DNA from: Lingula anatina
Taxonomy: Eukaryota > Brachiopoda > Lingulata > Lingulida > Lingulidae
Reading direction: 5' to 3'
Assembly: GCF_001039355.2 (NCBI RefSeq)
Contig: NW_019775952.1
Span: forward strand, 64,001-85,799
Length of the DNA stretch: 21,799 nucleotides
Part shown: one piece after another, positions 9,864-20,216 of the stretch
Layout: each line of letters begins with the position of its first letter
Position numbering within the stretch: position 1 is the first letter of the stretch
The notes under the pieces: model-generated
The model's database searches: none
Told to the model about the DNA's origin: nothing
What the model saw: only the letters and a program-made list of their open reading frames with translations
Program-made: the position numbers and the translations under genes

Positions 9864-12800
9864 ATGTTTTGTTCAAGACTGCGATTTCTGTGGTACTTTC
9901 ATTTTTGCCTTTTAGTGAACACCAGTGCCAGTTTCCCATCACCGCTCTTTCGAGAGGCCCTGAGCCGTCGGGAGGTAATTAACAGATTATGTCCACTGAT
10001 TAACAACACTTTCTCTTGCGGAAGCGTTTCGCCTTACTGTAGTTGTGCCCCGGAAACCTGCATGGCTTACGGTGACTGTTGTTATGATGTCGCCTTTAAA
10101 ACACCAGAAATTGAAATAAGGAGGTTAAAAAATATCAAGAATAAGAGAAACGAGACGTCGTGTGTGACTCTGCCAGGCATGCCGAACGCGGTGAAGATGA
10201 TTACATCTTGCCTGCCAAATACCGACAATATTACCTCCATGGAATGTTTCAACGCAGGCAGGACAACCAATATAGACCCCAAAAGAGACCTACCAGTCTG
10301 GTCCAAGACAAGTCGTCTGGTGTATAGAAATCTTTATTGCGCTTTCTGTCACAATGATACAGATATAGAACCCTGGTTACTTAATTTTCACTGCGATTCG
10401 CCAGACATAATCGATTCATTGCCCAGAAATTCCACGGACAAACTTTCTTTGTTGAGACAAATTGTATCTTTGCCGAGTTGTTCAATTTTGTTTAAACACC
10501 GCTCTCGTATGGGAGGTGATATGCACGTGTGTAGGACAAATGCCAGCAAGAATTCTGACAACATTACCATAGATTTCTCATCGGTAGATTTATGGTATGA
10601 AGAATGGATGGCGCAATTTCAACCATTTGAGTACGAGGTCCTTATCCAAACTTGCAACGTTACAGGCCTTTGGGAGCAGTATGATGACAATGAGAGGGAC
10701 CAATGTGAGGCATATAGCCAATGGGTTGTAAGCGGGTTGCCACCTCGTCTGTATTCTACAACGACAACGTCTTCAACCACGACGACGATGTCAACAACAG
10801 AGCTTACTTATCTTCCAATCAACCTTGAAATAATACCAGACAATCTCTCACCAATTACGAAAACATTTTGTTTTGGATATTGTCCTGATAAGAGATCAAA
10901 ACTGTGGTCAACTTTTGGTCTATTTGCTAATCCTCATTGCGCCACGTGCAATGGTATAATCCTTGAGAAAAACAGTTTAATTTGTCCACAGATCATACAC
11001 GACACACAGAGGTTTTCCGAGGATAAAGAACTTCCGGATACTGGAGGTATCCAACCTTTTTCTATGCTGATGGATTTTGGTCCAGATTTCCAAATTGAAA
11101 CAGATCGTGAAAGGAATATACAAGAGAGATGCCCGGCAGGATACACCAAAAGACAAGGATACGTAAGTTGTAGGGTTCATTGTGTATCGTGTTGAAACGA
11201 CTGACAAAGTTTTGATAATTCATACAGGAGTACCTGTATATTTGGTGAATGAAACAAATCTTCAGCCATAAAGATTATTTATTACGCATGGCCAGGGTAC
11301 TTGTATGTCGCCTCTCATCCTTTTTCTTATTCTTCAATGCACCCTCGTTGATAAGCTGGCTTTTACTCTCTTTCACCTTGCCAACCTTTGTAGACGGCGA
11401 GTTCAGGAGCAACGCGTTTTGTTACAGTCTCAAACATATTGTATTTTGAAGTAACTCTGTCTGTTACTGCACGATTAAACTTTGCCCGTCTTTATCTTCT
11501 AACAGATACAGAATATTAAGGTTAAATGATTATGTTTCATTTACTGTTGTCTTCGTCCTCCTCAACTTAAGTCAGACAGGATTTCTCTACCAGTCCGACC
11601 GGTTTAAGTTTAAGGCCGAGTTTAAGTTTCTGACTAATTTTTAATTTTTTGCTGTGTTCTTATTTTGTGACTGTATATATTTTTTGTTTACTTATTGTTA
11701 TTAATTATATTATTTATCTCTTTCCCAAGTTTGAAATTTCCTGCCACGAAGAAATGTGTAACGTAAGAATTAATTACAGAAAGGCATAATTACGCATACA
11801 GTTCAGTGGGTATTTCAATTTATTATACATTTTCGTGGAAAATGTTAAACACAAATATTTGCAAGATTTGTTTTATTTATTAAGGCCAAAATTTTCAGTA
11901 AAACAATTTGTCTAGTAATATTATGTTACTGTTTCTCTAAATTTGAGGCTCCTGCCATATATATTTATTTGACAGTGTATACGTGTGCTTAATAATTTCT
12001 TAAAGATTATTTTGTGCTGCACTTAAACTTATCTCATCTAGCTTCCTATTTGCATTTGTATTTTTTAGCCTCTCCATTTACAAATGTATATATTTCGTTA
12101 ACATATCCATGTAAAATCGCCTTATTCAGTCTAAATGATGAATAGTATAAACCATCAGTCTGTCCTTTGCTTTCGTCTATGTTAAGTACACACTGGCCAG
12201 GGGAATAATATAGTAAAATTTGTTTTTGCAGATGAAATCAAAAGCTCTCTCTTGTGTCAATGTTTATATACCAAATGAAAAAACTAGCTAGCGTGTAGCG
12301 ACTCTTGTTTGAAAAATGAGGAGCAGTAGCAATAATCTACGAAATCTTTTTCAAATGTGTTTATTTTCGCCTTCTAAAACGCAGTCAGCGTATAAAAGCA
12401 ACATCATCCTTGCTTTAAATTAAATCCATCACTAAAATAATGCACAAGTTGTCTATATTTACAGGAGGAATGCAGAAAAGTAATTTGTCCAGCCGGCATG
12501 ATTCCCAGTGGTACAGACTGCATTGACCAGTTCCCTGAAATCAATCTGAATTGCAGCTTTAAGGTGCCCGTGAAACTTTATGCTTTTTCCATTGACGCAA
12601 CGCATCCAGTTTTGTGCAAAGATCTAATTTACAACGTATCTACAATATCAGCTAACATTATTCCCGATGAGGTCCACTGCACGTATACAGAGGACAAATA
12701 CGGTGTTTTTGAGGATGATGCCATTAGTTGTAGATTTGAGCCACAGATTATTCACACAGGCATAATTATGAAAGTCGAATCCAACGGCATAAAAACGTGT

Positions 12801-14732
12801 AGTTATCCTTTTCTGATCACAACGCATACATCAAATGAATCGAGCGCGGTTTATATCACGGGATCAGCAATCTGGAAGGGTGTATCATCGTCTGTTGCTA
12901 GGCAGATAGAGTCAAGATTTAGTCAACATCTGAGGATGCCGTGGGAATTCAGTGATTTGAACATCAGTGTCGTCACTCGACATGGCCTACCAGAAAAAAG
13001 GATCTTGCTGACAGGAACGTGGAAAATAGAGATAAATTCTTCAATGAATTTTCAACCATCTGATATCCTGATTGGTACAGAAAGATATTTCATAAGGCAT
13101 ATTTTGCTTCATTTCGAAGCCCTTGGTATGCGTCTTATGTTCTTCAAAAACCCTGAAATCTCCTTTCAGAGAAGATATGATTATAGCACAGCATCAGTCG
13201 ATCCAAGGGCACATTTTACAAACGTTTCCTTTGTGATTGGCTATCAGGAACAAAGTGTCATCAGGTCCAGCTCTTCTTTGGAAACATCAGTCGCGATATT
13301 GCATCTGAATTTTAGCAACGTAGAGCTTCTTTCGTTGGCAACAGAAGTACCATTTTATATGCAATTTTTTTCTTTTTCTTCAAAGGAGAATGCCCGCTCA
13401 TGTTTTCGATTTCCTTGCATGCTTTGTATTTCATTCGAGAGCTATAATCTTTCCTTTCCAAAATCAAAAGCGTATACTTTCCCATTAGAGCAAGGGAAAC
13501 CAGGCTCAGGCTTGACAGGTTTCACTGTAAGTGCAAAACCAGTCCACCCAATCCCCAATTTTGACGCACCACGATTTGTCGAAAATAAGGACAATCGCCA
13601 TTTACCAAATGTCTCCAAGATTTCAGAAGACACCCTGAACTGTGGCAGAGTGCGTCTTAACAGGTCTGAGTTCACTGAAGACGATAACATGATTACATTG
13701 TCAGTAAATGGGTTGATATTGAGTCAGACTGATTTTATAAAAGACGGGGAGGGAGTTCTCATTTGTGTAGACGTCTACTTAAAAGAAAAGAGAAATAGGA
13801 CTCCCGAATCTTCTTCTGTTCTTGTGCAGGTGATTGTTTCCTATAGTCTTCTCTCGCTATCTGTCCTTTGCTTGGTTTTTACAATTATCACCTACCTGTT
13901 GTTTACAGACTTAAGAAAGGGTCTTCCCGGGAAAAATTCATTCAACCTCTGCGTCACTCTGATGCTTGCACAGTTATTGTTTCTCCTTAATTATGTACCC
14001 TCTCAAAACAATGCTGTTTGTAAAGTGTTTGCCATTGTGATGCATTACTGGTGGCTTTGTTCATTTGCTTGGATGACTGCATGTGCTTTTCATATGTGTT
14101 GGACGTTTACATATCCCTTTAGTATTGCCCAGTTTGATTCTTCGGACATTCGTAAGTGGCATATCATCTACTGCCTAATAAGCTATTGCTCTCCATTAGT
14201 AATTGTTATTCCGTGTGTTGTTCTTGACTTTTGTGAATGCAGCAGTGTTTCGATAGGCTACGGCACAGGAGGTTCATCATGTTGGATAGGTAACACTATG
14301 GCACTTGCCTACAGTTTCGCTCTGCCCGTTGGGATAACTATTCTCTTACAACTTGGATTCTTCATTAGGACAGCTATTGCCTTACGGCCTGTTCCTAATG
14401 TTGAACGTTGTGGTCCAGATTACAACCAATTTCTTGTTTACTGTAAACTATCAACGTTAATGGGTTTTGGGTGGATCTTCGCGTTCATCGCTGCATTTAC
14501 AAGTCTCTCATTTATGTGGTATCTCTTTTACGTATTTTCTTGTCTGCAAGGTGCTTTTATTTGCTTTTCATACATTATGAAAAAGTCAGTATTGCAACGG
14601 TATCGAAATTACTGCAGAAATAAGTCACCAGGTCATATCTCATCTACTACAAATATGAGCATGACTACACTGACATCAGCTAAAAACGCACGGAGCGCCA
14701 CCTATATTACGGCGCCTGAAGTTGCTGTTTGA
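9864..14732 (+). CDS. Methuselah-like/adhesion-type class B GPCR with SMB-like N-terminus, paralog B (complete, 2 exons)
   Basis: The coding sequence is join(9864..11162, 12465..14732), about 1188 aa, with the intron in the same phase-0 place as A. The ATG used by A (1936) and C (20217) is CTG here (9837), so the first in-frame ATG is 9864, starting the signal peptide MFCSRLRFLWYFHFCLLV. An out-of-frame ATG at 9832 opens a short uORF that ends at TAG within 24 bases. The SMB-like core is at residues 52-75. The two NxxCAxCxN blocks, the Thr-rich linker (TTTTSSTTTTMSTT) and the EECRKVICPAG knot follow as in A. Membrane segments begin near residue 885. The 206 residues from LKEKRNRTP to RPVP are identical to A, while the ectodomain has many replacements. 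The tail ends APEVAV like Z. No GPS motif is seen. The likely role is surface signalling, ligand unknown. Confidence 0.9.
11163..12464 (+). other. Intron 1 of gene B (1302 bp)
   Basis: The donor is GTAAGT at 11163-11168; the acceptor GTCTATATTTACAG ends at 12464. Read-through would stop after VSCRVHCVSC. The hexamer corresponding to AATAAA of A and C is AATGAA at 11248-11253. The intron is homologous to that of A but shorter near its 3' end, and it contains AT-rich sequence around 11637-11720 without a counterpart in A. No gene is seen inside. Confidence 0.88.
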
Positions 14733-15475
14733 AGCCTGTTTATTAGGAAGTGCACCGTTATCAGAATCAAAATTCACGTCACATTATTTTAATATGGCTA
14801 ATTTTTCATTTCATGTTGATGCTTTTGCATTTACTTTTATTTGAGAGATACGTTATTTGTAGAGTTTAATATTTGTGTCTGAAGACAAGCACAGGGTAGC
14901 ATTTTAAATATCCTATCTTTACTGTTTTAGATCTCATTGTTACGGACAAATTGGTATATCTGCCAAGAGTTCTTTTTGGGTTATTATCCATTACATAACG
15001 GTTTCTGACTGTTAGTAAACAAGGTGATAAATTTATCCCACGATAGGGGAACGCCTATTAAGTACTGACTTAATTAATGGGAATGGGTCCTTTAATATGC
15101 TTAAAACGGCTGGGAAAAAGCTTTTATCGAACGATGTAAACGTATTTTTTCTCCGTATATATATATGGTTTTGTATTCACTTTCATTTGAAAGACGCGTT
15201 ATTTGTTGAGTTTTATCTCTGCGTCTGAGGACAAGCACAGAGTAGCATTTTAAATATCCTAACTGTTTTTTCTTTTATGTGACGGCTCTATACGTATATC
15301 AAGAATAAAGTTTTGGAACACAAACTTACGTTTTTCAATTATCCATAATATAACGGTTTCTGTCTGTTAGTAAATAATCAAGGTGACAAATTTATCACGC
15401 AATAAAGGCACTATACAGCAATATCTAAGTGGGAATTGGCAATTTAATGATTCGTCACGCGACTGCTGGGAATAT

Positions 15476-16115
15476 TGCTTTTATCAAACGATGCCCACGT
15501 ATACCTAGATGAAAGGGACGACGACAAACAGTTGTTTGACATTCAATTATATTATTTTATTTGTCTGTGTAGTTGAACCACTGAATTACTGTGCTTTCAT
15601 GAGGCAAATATGAATGTTGTTTTTCTTTAAATATGACAGAGATAAGTAGGGAAAAATTTGCACTCTTCGTAATTATTCTCATTTGTCTATGCTGCTGTTG
15701 GATAACAGACTTTGATAAACAATATATTTGTATTTTTTCTGCTACTTAAATGTGCACATAAAATGCTTGGAAAATGATGCAAAAAGGTGATAAATTTCTC
15801 CCACAACAGAGGAGCGCCTACACAGGAATGATTAAATGGGATTAGGCCATTGTATAATGCGTCACGCGACTGGGAATATATAGCTTTTATCGAACAATTT
15901 ACTCGTAAACCTCAGATGACATGGACGAAGAAAAACAATTTAGGACACTCCATCTAATCATTTTCATTTGTTATAGGGGTTGAGCCAATTAAATATGCTT
16001 TACGTGACAAATTAAAAAAATATATTTTTTTTTATCGAAATACTGACGGAGACAATAGGTAACATTGTCACAAGTCTAAGTATTTTCATTTGTCTGTGCT
16101 TTCGTTGGACAACAG
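15476..16115. repeat. Degenerate ~140-bp spacer repeats (second set)
   Basis: Four units start near 15476, 15620, 15888 and 16028. They have the same word order as the A-B spacer set (ttatcga... attttcatttgtctgtg... gttgga). They are collinear with that set, so they were duplicated with the gene rather than amplified here. Confidence 0.55.
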
Positions 16116-16402
16116 GCTTTGATAAACAGTATGTATGTTTTTTTAAAGTTAAAGGTGCAAATGAAATGTTTGCAAAAAGATCCAATCTGGTTTATCCAGA
16201 GTAAACATTAAATGAGTTTCTTTTGTCGTTTTGTATTGTGACAGAAACAAATGATTATCTGGAAATGAATCTGAAGTATCATTAGTTTTCAGAGAAGACC
16301 ATACCTAGTACTGATTATTTGATTATCACTCTCTGAAAATATATTTCACACATTAATGTATTTGTTTAAAGGCATCTTGCTGTAACATTGGCCCTCATCA
16401 CC

Positions 16403-16428
16403 CACACATACACACACACACACACACT
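16403..16428. repeat. CA dinucleotide microsatellite
   Basis: A longer version of the CA run at 8573-8592, in the same sequence context (ggccct(c/t)atcaccc... ctctaaaaagacac). Confidence 0.8.
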
Positions 16429-16680
16429 CTAAAAAGACACTTATCACCAAATACAGTGCTCAAAGCCATTTATACTCCCAGCGTTAAGTGATTTAATCAG
16501 ATCAATCGGCGTCAGGTTTCAGCTGTTAGGTGCTTTAAACTTTAATCACACTATCTGTTGCAGTGCAATCACCTGTACAAAATTTGATGCACTGTAATGC
16601 ACCTGAATTCTGGCGAGAAGCACATTTTAATATCGTAGTGCAGGGATTGGTATACTCTACTATACGTGGGTTTTAGAATA

Positions 16681-16713
16681 ATAGAGAGCTTTCGCACCTG
16701 CACGTCTAGGCGA
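16681..16713 (+). repeat. Left terminal inverted repeat of the Harbinger-like element
   Basis: The first 20 bases are perfectly complementary to 19191-19210; the next 13 pair at about 9 positions with the inner side of the right end. Confidence 0.8.
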
Positions 16714-16840
16714 CCGACTACATTTAGCTATCCGTAACCGTAAAATGACCAACGTTTTCGCAGATTTCGCAGAAAGATCCGGTTAGCCTTTACGGATAGT
16801 CGAATTGTACAGTAGGCTGATACATGTTTCACATGCTGTA

Positions 16841-17710
16841 AAGCCTCGGTCACAACCGGACGCACGAATTTCAGGATCGTACGTCCCCTGCGATTTTTGG
16901 GTGTTACGGAGGCCGTGGAGGTCGTAGAGGTAGAGGAAAGTCTGCCTTGCGAGTCGCAAGGGCCACATGAGATGTCCTTTCAGGCAGGGAAGCTAATTGC
17001 AAGGAGCGATGGTCGTGGAAATTGTACTCATTTTTGAGTTTGTCTTGCTTCCTGTATACGTGGCACACTCACCACTTACGAAGGGAATGCAACGAGCGAC
17101 GAAAGAAGTGCCCTTTTGCGTCAGTTTTACTTCACACTTGCCTCACACGTTTGTGGTGACGTACTGACGGCGTACGTCAGTTTTGCTTCCTGTTCTACTC
17201 TTCTTTCTTCTTCCTCCTCCCTTTTTTCTACTATGTAAGCTTCTTACTCTTGCCTTTTTGAGGCATATTAGAAACAAAATTCAGCAAAAATTTGAAAATT
17301 TTGAAAATTGTTGTACACGTTACATAGTCGATGTTCTTTGTAAAGACACGAGCGTTCGTCGTGAGCACGCCTTTTATACACCATGTGCTCTCGACTTTGT
17401 TCGTTAGTTGTGAGGGCGTGCGCCTTACTCAACACGCAAAGGGCACTTGCTCCTTCATTGCTTGCAACGTGAGTCTTGTACAACGCGCGTCTCTCTTGCT
17501 AACTCTGTACGAGGGGAGCAAGTTACGCTTGCGGCCTCGCTCTTCGCAGGCTATTCGTACAAACTTTTGGACATGTCCAACATCCTCCCTACGTGCTTAC
17601 GAGCTGTAAGAAGTTGCGTAGGAAGGCCTTGCGTGGGACGTGAGATTCTGCGCAAAATTTGGACGCAAACTGCCCGTAAGAGCCCATACGGTCGGTTGTG
17701 ACCGAGGCTT
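16841..17710. repeat. 870-bp segment bounded by perfect 18-bp inverted repeats inside the transposon
   Basis: AAGCCTCGGTCACAACCG (16841-16858) is the exact reverse complement of CGGTTGTGACCGAGGCTT (17693-17710). The segment sits between the left end of the outer element and the surviving transposase C-terminus, where the transposase N-terminus would be expected. It could be a nested insertion or a rearranged end of a related element; I see no convincing target duplication. Inside, on the minus strand, TATAAAAG (17371-17378) precedes a 11-codon start MPQKGKSKKLT (17266-17231) that stops at once. No intact gene is visible. Confidence 0.5.
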
Positions 17711-17758
17711 ATGAAGAGACGTTAAATGAGGTCATACGCCATTGGACAGGTTAGGTAA

Positions 17759-18100
17759 TTTTGGAATGGTCTTGCATACGCAATTTATGGAGATCCGGCT
17801 TACCCGGTTAAAAGGTATTTGTTGAGTTCCTTCAGAGGAGCAAATATGAGTGCCGAAGAAGAAGAATTCAACAGGAGAATGTCCACTGTGCGGGAATGCG
17901 TCGAGTGGGAGTTCGGAAACTTATTGTGAAACTTTGCCTTCCTGGAATTTCGAAAGAATTTAAAAGTTCTGTTGTCTCCTGTAGCCAAGCACTACTTGGT
18001 AGGTTGTCTTCTGGTCAACTGCCATACCTGTGTGTATGGCAATCAGATGAGTCGGTACTTTGAACTAGATCCTCCCTCCTTGGAGGACTATTTAGCATGA
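17759..18100 (+). pseudogene. C-terminal fragment of PIF/Harbinger DDE transposase
   Basis: Frame 17759-18100 reads ...YAIYGDPAYPVKRYLLSSF, then EEFNRRMSTVRECVEWEFGN and, after an internal TGA at about codon 58, NFAFLEFRKNLKVLLSPVAK, HYLVGCLLVNCHTCVYGNQ and a final PPSLEDYLA before TGA at 18098-18100. GDPAYP and the RxCVExxFG motif, which carries the last catalytic acidic residue, are hallmarks of the DDE superfamily endonucleases of PIF/Harbinger. The first ~200 residues, including the first two catalytic Asp, are absent. The fragment is non-functional as an enzyme. Confidence 0.8.
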
Positions 18101-18265
18101 ACTGTACACGTGTACATTGTGCGTATGGAAAATTAAAGAGTAAAATGTAAAATTCATACCGCAAGCAAACATTTATTTAAATGAAATCTTGAATAAAAAA
18201 CTAATGTTTTAACAAAGATTCAGCCCATGTGTATCTTAAAGGCAGCAAGAGCCTAATATGCCAAT

Positions 18266-18462
18266 TCAGTTTCTCTTTTTAACCAAAGACATAACCATCT
18301 CCATCATTTGTTTGTCTTTCTCAATTTGAGCTTCTCGCTCTTTCTTTTCTTATTCAAAGCGTTCTTTCTCGAAGACCAACTTGTCTTTCAGGTAACTGAC
18401 GTAATCTGCTGGTGAGTCAGTACGGCGCTTCTTAGTTGGCGGCATGTTGTCGCAATTTTCAG
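18266..18462 (-). pseudogene. Last exon of the second Harbinger ORF (basic/coiled-coil protein), broken
   Basis: On the minus strand an acceptor-like TTAATTTTTCAG ends at 18463. It is followed by an open frame ENCDNMPPTKKRRTDSPADY, then a charged helix (YLKDKLVFEKERFE), an in-frame TAA at 18352-18350, and EKKEREAQIEKDKQMMEM... to TGA at 18268-18266. The KKRR patch looks like a nuclear signal and the rest like a short coiled coil. Harbinger elements usually encode a Myb/SANT- or MADF-like partner protein opposite the transposase, and this would be its C-terminus. The DNA-binding part is not found upstream (18463-19190). Identity as the partner protein is inference from layout. Confidence 0.55.
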
Positions 18463-19177
18463 CTGAAAAATTAATGCAGCGTCAGTTTTTGTTACTGATA
18501 TAATAAATATTAAATAATATTTGCTGTTAGAGACAATTTCATGTAAAGAAAGATGTGCTATCCTTACTTTTATTTATAATTCATTTATTCAAATACACAA
18601 AACAGGACGCCATGTGACTTTCGAAACAAGGCTTCATAAAATTTGCATTAAAAGTCGAGGGGACATGTCCTGTCAACTAAAGGAGAAAATCGAGCTACTA
18701 GTAGTATCTTACTAACGGCACTTACCTTGCGGATATCCTGCTTGTTATGCGTCAAGTGCAGACGGCTAGTCCACAGACCACTTAAAAAGGCATGTGTACT
18801 CGTAACAACTGCTCAGAAAATGATGACCTAACAGTCTTATAATACAATCAGTCATGCGTGCGAAAGGCCAGTTCTTACTGCCTTGTGGTCAGTAGAAAAT
18901 GCCTTTTTTACGAGTATAAACTATATTTCAACAGTAACAAAAAACATAGACACAAATAACAGATACAACATGTTTCACATATATTGCAAAAATAAAATGC
19001 CCAATGTGATTTTACAGAGAAACTATCAATTTTGAAAGGCTTGATTTCATAAAATTATGCTGATTTGTCAAACCGTTTTTCATTGACGGGTAGCAATCTA
19101 GCTGCGGATGATGTTCTCTCTAACCGTATGTGTACACGTCACTAGACAGCAAAATATGATGACCTGAACGTAGTCTT

Positions 19178-19210
19178 TCACCTAAACGCACAGGTGCGAA
19201 AGCTCTCTAT
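19178..19210 (-). repeat. Right terminal inverted repeat of the Harbinger-like element
   Basis: CAGGTGCGAAAGCTCTCTAT at 19191-19210 is the exact reverse complement of the left end. Host sequence resumes with tataatgacgaggacgacgtag, as at 8859 in the A-B spacer. Confidence 0.8.
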
Positions 19211-20153
19211 TATAATGACGAGGACGACGTAGATTTGGAGCTTTGAAACGTTTATTCATCGACTGAGTTTTCATACAAATTCACAAGTACTTAAACATTA
19301 TTTCTCATCATTGACCACGAGTTTACTTGTTGTCTTTCCATTGCCTATTGCGTGATTATCAGAACTTTTCCATTCGTTTGCTGCATTTCACCATTCATTA
19401 TTCCTAAGATCCTTGTTTCCAATAAAAAATCTAAAATATTATTTGAATTATACTCATACTTGGACCATATCCAAAAATCAGTTAGCATGTGTTATGCTTT
19501 GCCAGAATATTACAATTCTATTGTGAAATTAACTAATCAAATGAAAGTGAATGTGGCATTAACCTGTTCTATCTTTTCCTTACTAAAATATTTTCTGAAC
19601 TTGTTGACTGTTACGAAAATTAAACTTGCGCTCAATAACTTATCATCCTTAAACTCATTTGATTCCTCTAATGATCATTACTTGCAATTAGTGAATATGT
19701 ACATGTTAGCCATTAACTTTACAACAATAACTATGCGCGCAGGTTATACTTACTGTCTGAACGCAAGTTTTGGCACTTGTCGATATTTTTTTTTTTTCAA
19801 CAACACATACACTCAATTAATTGAATGAAAGATGTGACATGTAATCTTATTTGGTGAGTCATTTCTCGTTCTACAGCAAACCTATATTCACGGTTCTGAG
19901 TGATCCATTCAATTTCTTGTGTAACCGCTTTTAATAAAAGTGCTGCGTTTGTATCAGATATTCGGAACAATTTGTTGATAGAGACAGGATCATGTTGTTT
20001 CAATATCTCCAACATTTGCCGCTCATAAAATGACATATTATCCGAACACCATTCATCAACTAAATGGAAAATTGGAGAATAGCATGACTGAAAGGTAGCT
20101 GAACTTAAGTGAATAATGGTTCATCTTTACATCCCTTATGTTCATTTTGGACG
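19211..20153. other. Conserved upstream block of gene C
   Basis: This is homologous to 8858-9771 upstream of gene B, with small indels. It holds the antisense ORF described separately. A forward reading open from 19352 to 19828 (158 codons) is AT-rich, lacks domain features and is not open in the B copy, so it is not reported as a gene. Confidence 0.7.
19797..20036 (-). CDS. Antisense short ORF upstream of gene C, hypothetical protein (79 aa)
   Basis: It starts at ATG (20036) and reads MSFYERQMLEILKQHDPVSI, then NKLFRISDTNAALLLKAVTQ, EIEWITQNREYRFAVE and on to a TGA at 19799-19797. Composition is protein-like, unlike the other short frames of the spacer, and most differences from the B copy over the first 45 codons leave a similar peptide. 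The alternation of helices and the pattern ILxxHxPVSIxxLF...LLxxVxxExxWI resembles a winged-helix unit; I do not recognise a named family. The copies upstream of B and A are truncated or destroyed, so this may be a captured exon or gene fragment in decay rather than an active gene. It would be transcribed divergently from the receptor promoter. Confidence 0.35.
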   Translation of the reverse strand: MSFYERQMLEILKQHDPVSINKLFRISDTNAALLLKAVTQEIEWITQNREYRFAVEREMTHQIRLHVTSFIQLIECMCC

Positions 20154-20200
20154 GTTAATTATCAACATGACGCACACAATGGTTTTTAACGCGGCTGTCT
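20151..20200 (+). promoter_or_regulatory. Putative core promoter of gene C
   Basis: GTTAATTATCAAC (20154-20166), TGACGCA (20168-20174) and GGTTTTTAAC around 20181-20190 repeat the block seen before A and B. The spacing between the first two motifs is a few bases shorter than in A and B. Confidence 0.5.
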
Positions 20201-20216
20201 TGCATATCTGCACACA

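Larger units (their letters stand above)
14733..16680. other. B-C spacer, left part: two 3' flanks joined in series
   Basis: Bases 14733-15145 follow the Z-type 3' flank (338-740) closely. Near 15146, right after a cgatgtaaacgtat word, the sequence restarts as the A-type 3' flank: 15150-15780 matches 7170-7800, including AATAAA at 15399-15404. From 15781 it matches 7945 onward, and 16280-16660 matches 8460-8830. No gene is supported. The join is best explained by unequal crossing-over or by loss of an intervening gene copy. Confidence 0.7.
16681..19210. mobile_element. Decayed PIF/Harbinger-like DNA transposon (~2.5 kb)
   Basis: Perfect inverted repeats of at least 20 bp sit at both edges (16681-16700, ATAGAGAGCTTTCGCACCTG; 19191-19210, its reverse complement). 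Weaker matching continues inward for about a dozen bases (CACGTCTAGGCGA against TGCGTTTAGGTGA). The element interrupts sequence that is continuous at ~8855 in the A-B spacer. Target duplication is unclear because the flanks are A/T palindromic; a 2-bp TA is compatible. Inside are the end of a Harbinger-type transposase on + and the end of a second, convergent ORF on -, the usual two-gene layout of this superfamily. Both are broken, and most of the transposase is missing, so it cannot move itself. It looks more GC-rich than the surroundings. Confidence 0.8.

Noticed and set aside
17183-17701. Overlapping + strand ORFs of 74-92 codons in the inverted-repeat segment
   Set aside because: They are mutually overlapping, with no recognisable domains or shared codon signature, and sit in a decayed mobile element.
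18730-18920. Apparent inverted repeat around ccacagaccacttaaaaagg and tgccttgtggtcagtag
   Set aside because: Pairing is patchy on inspection and does not define clear ends.
19352-19828. 158-codon forward ORF upstream of gene C
   Set aside because: It lies in spacer sequence homologous to the region before gene B, where the frame is broken. Composition is AT-driven and no domain is visible.
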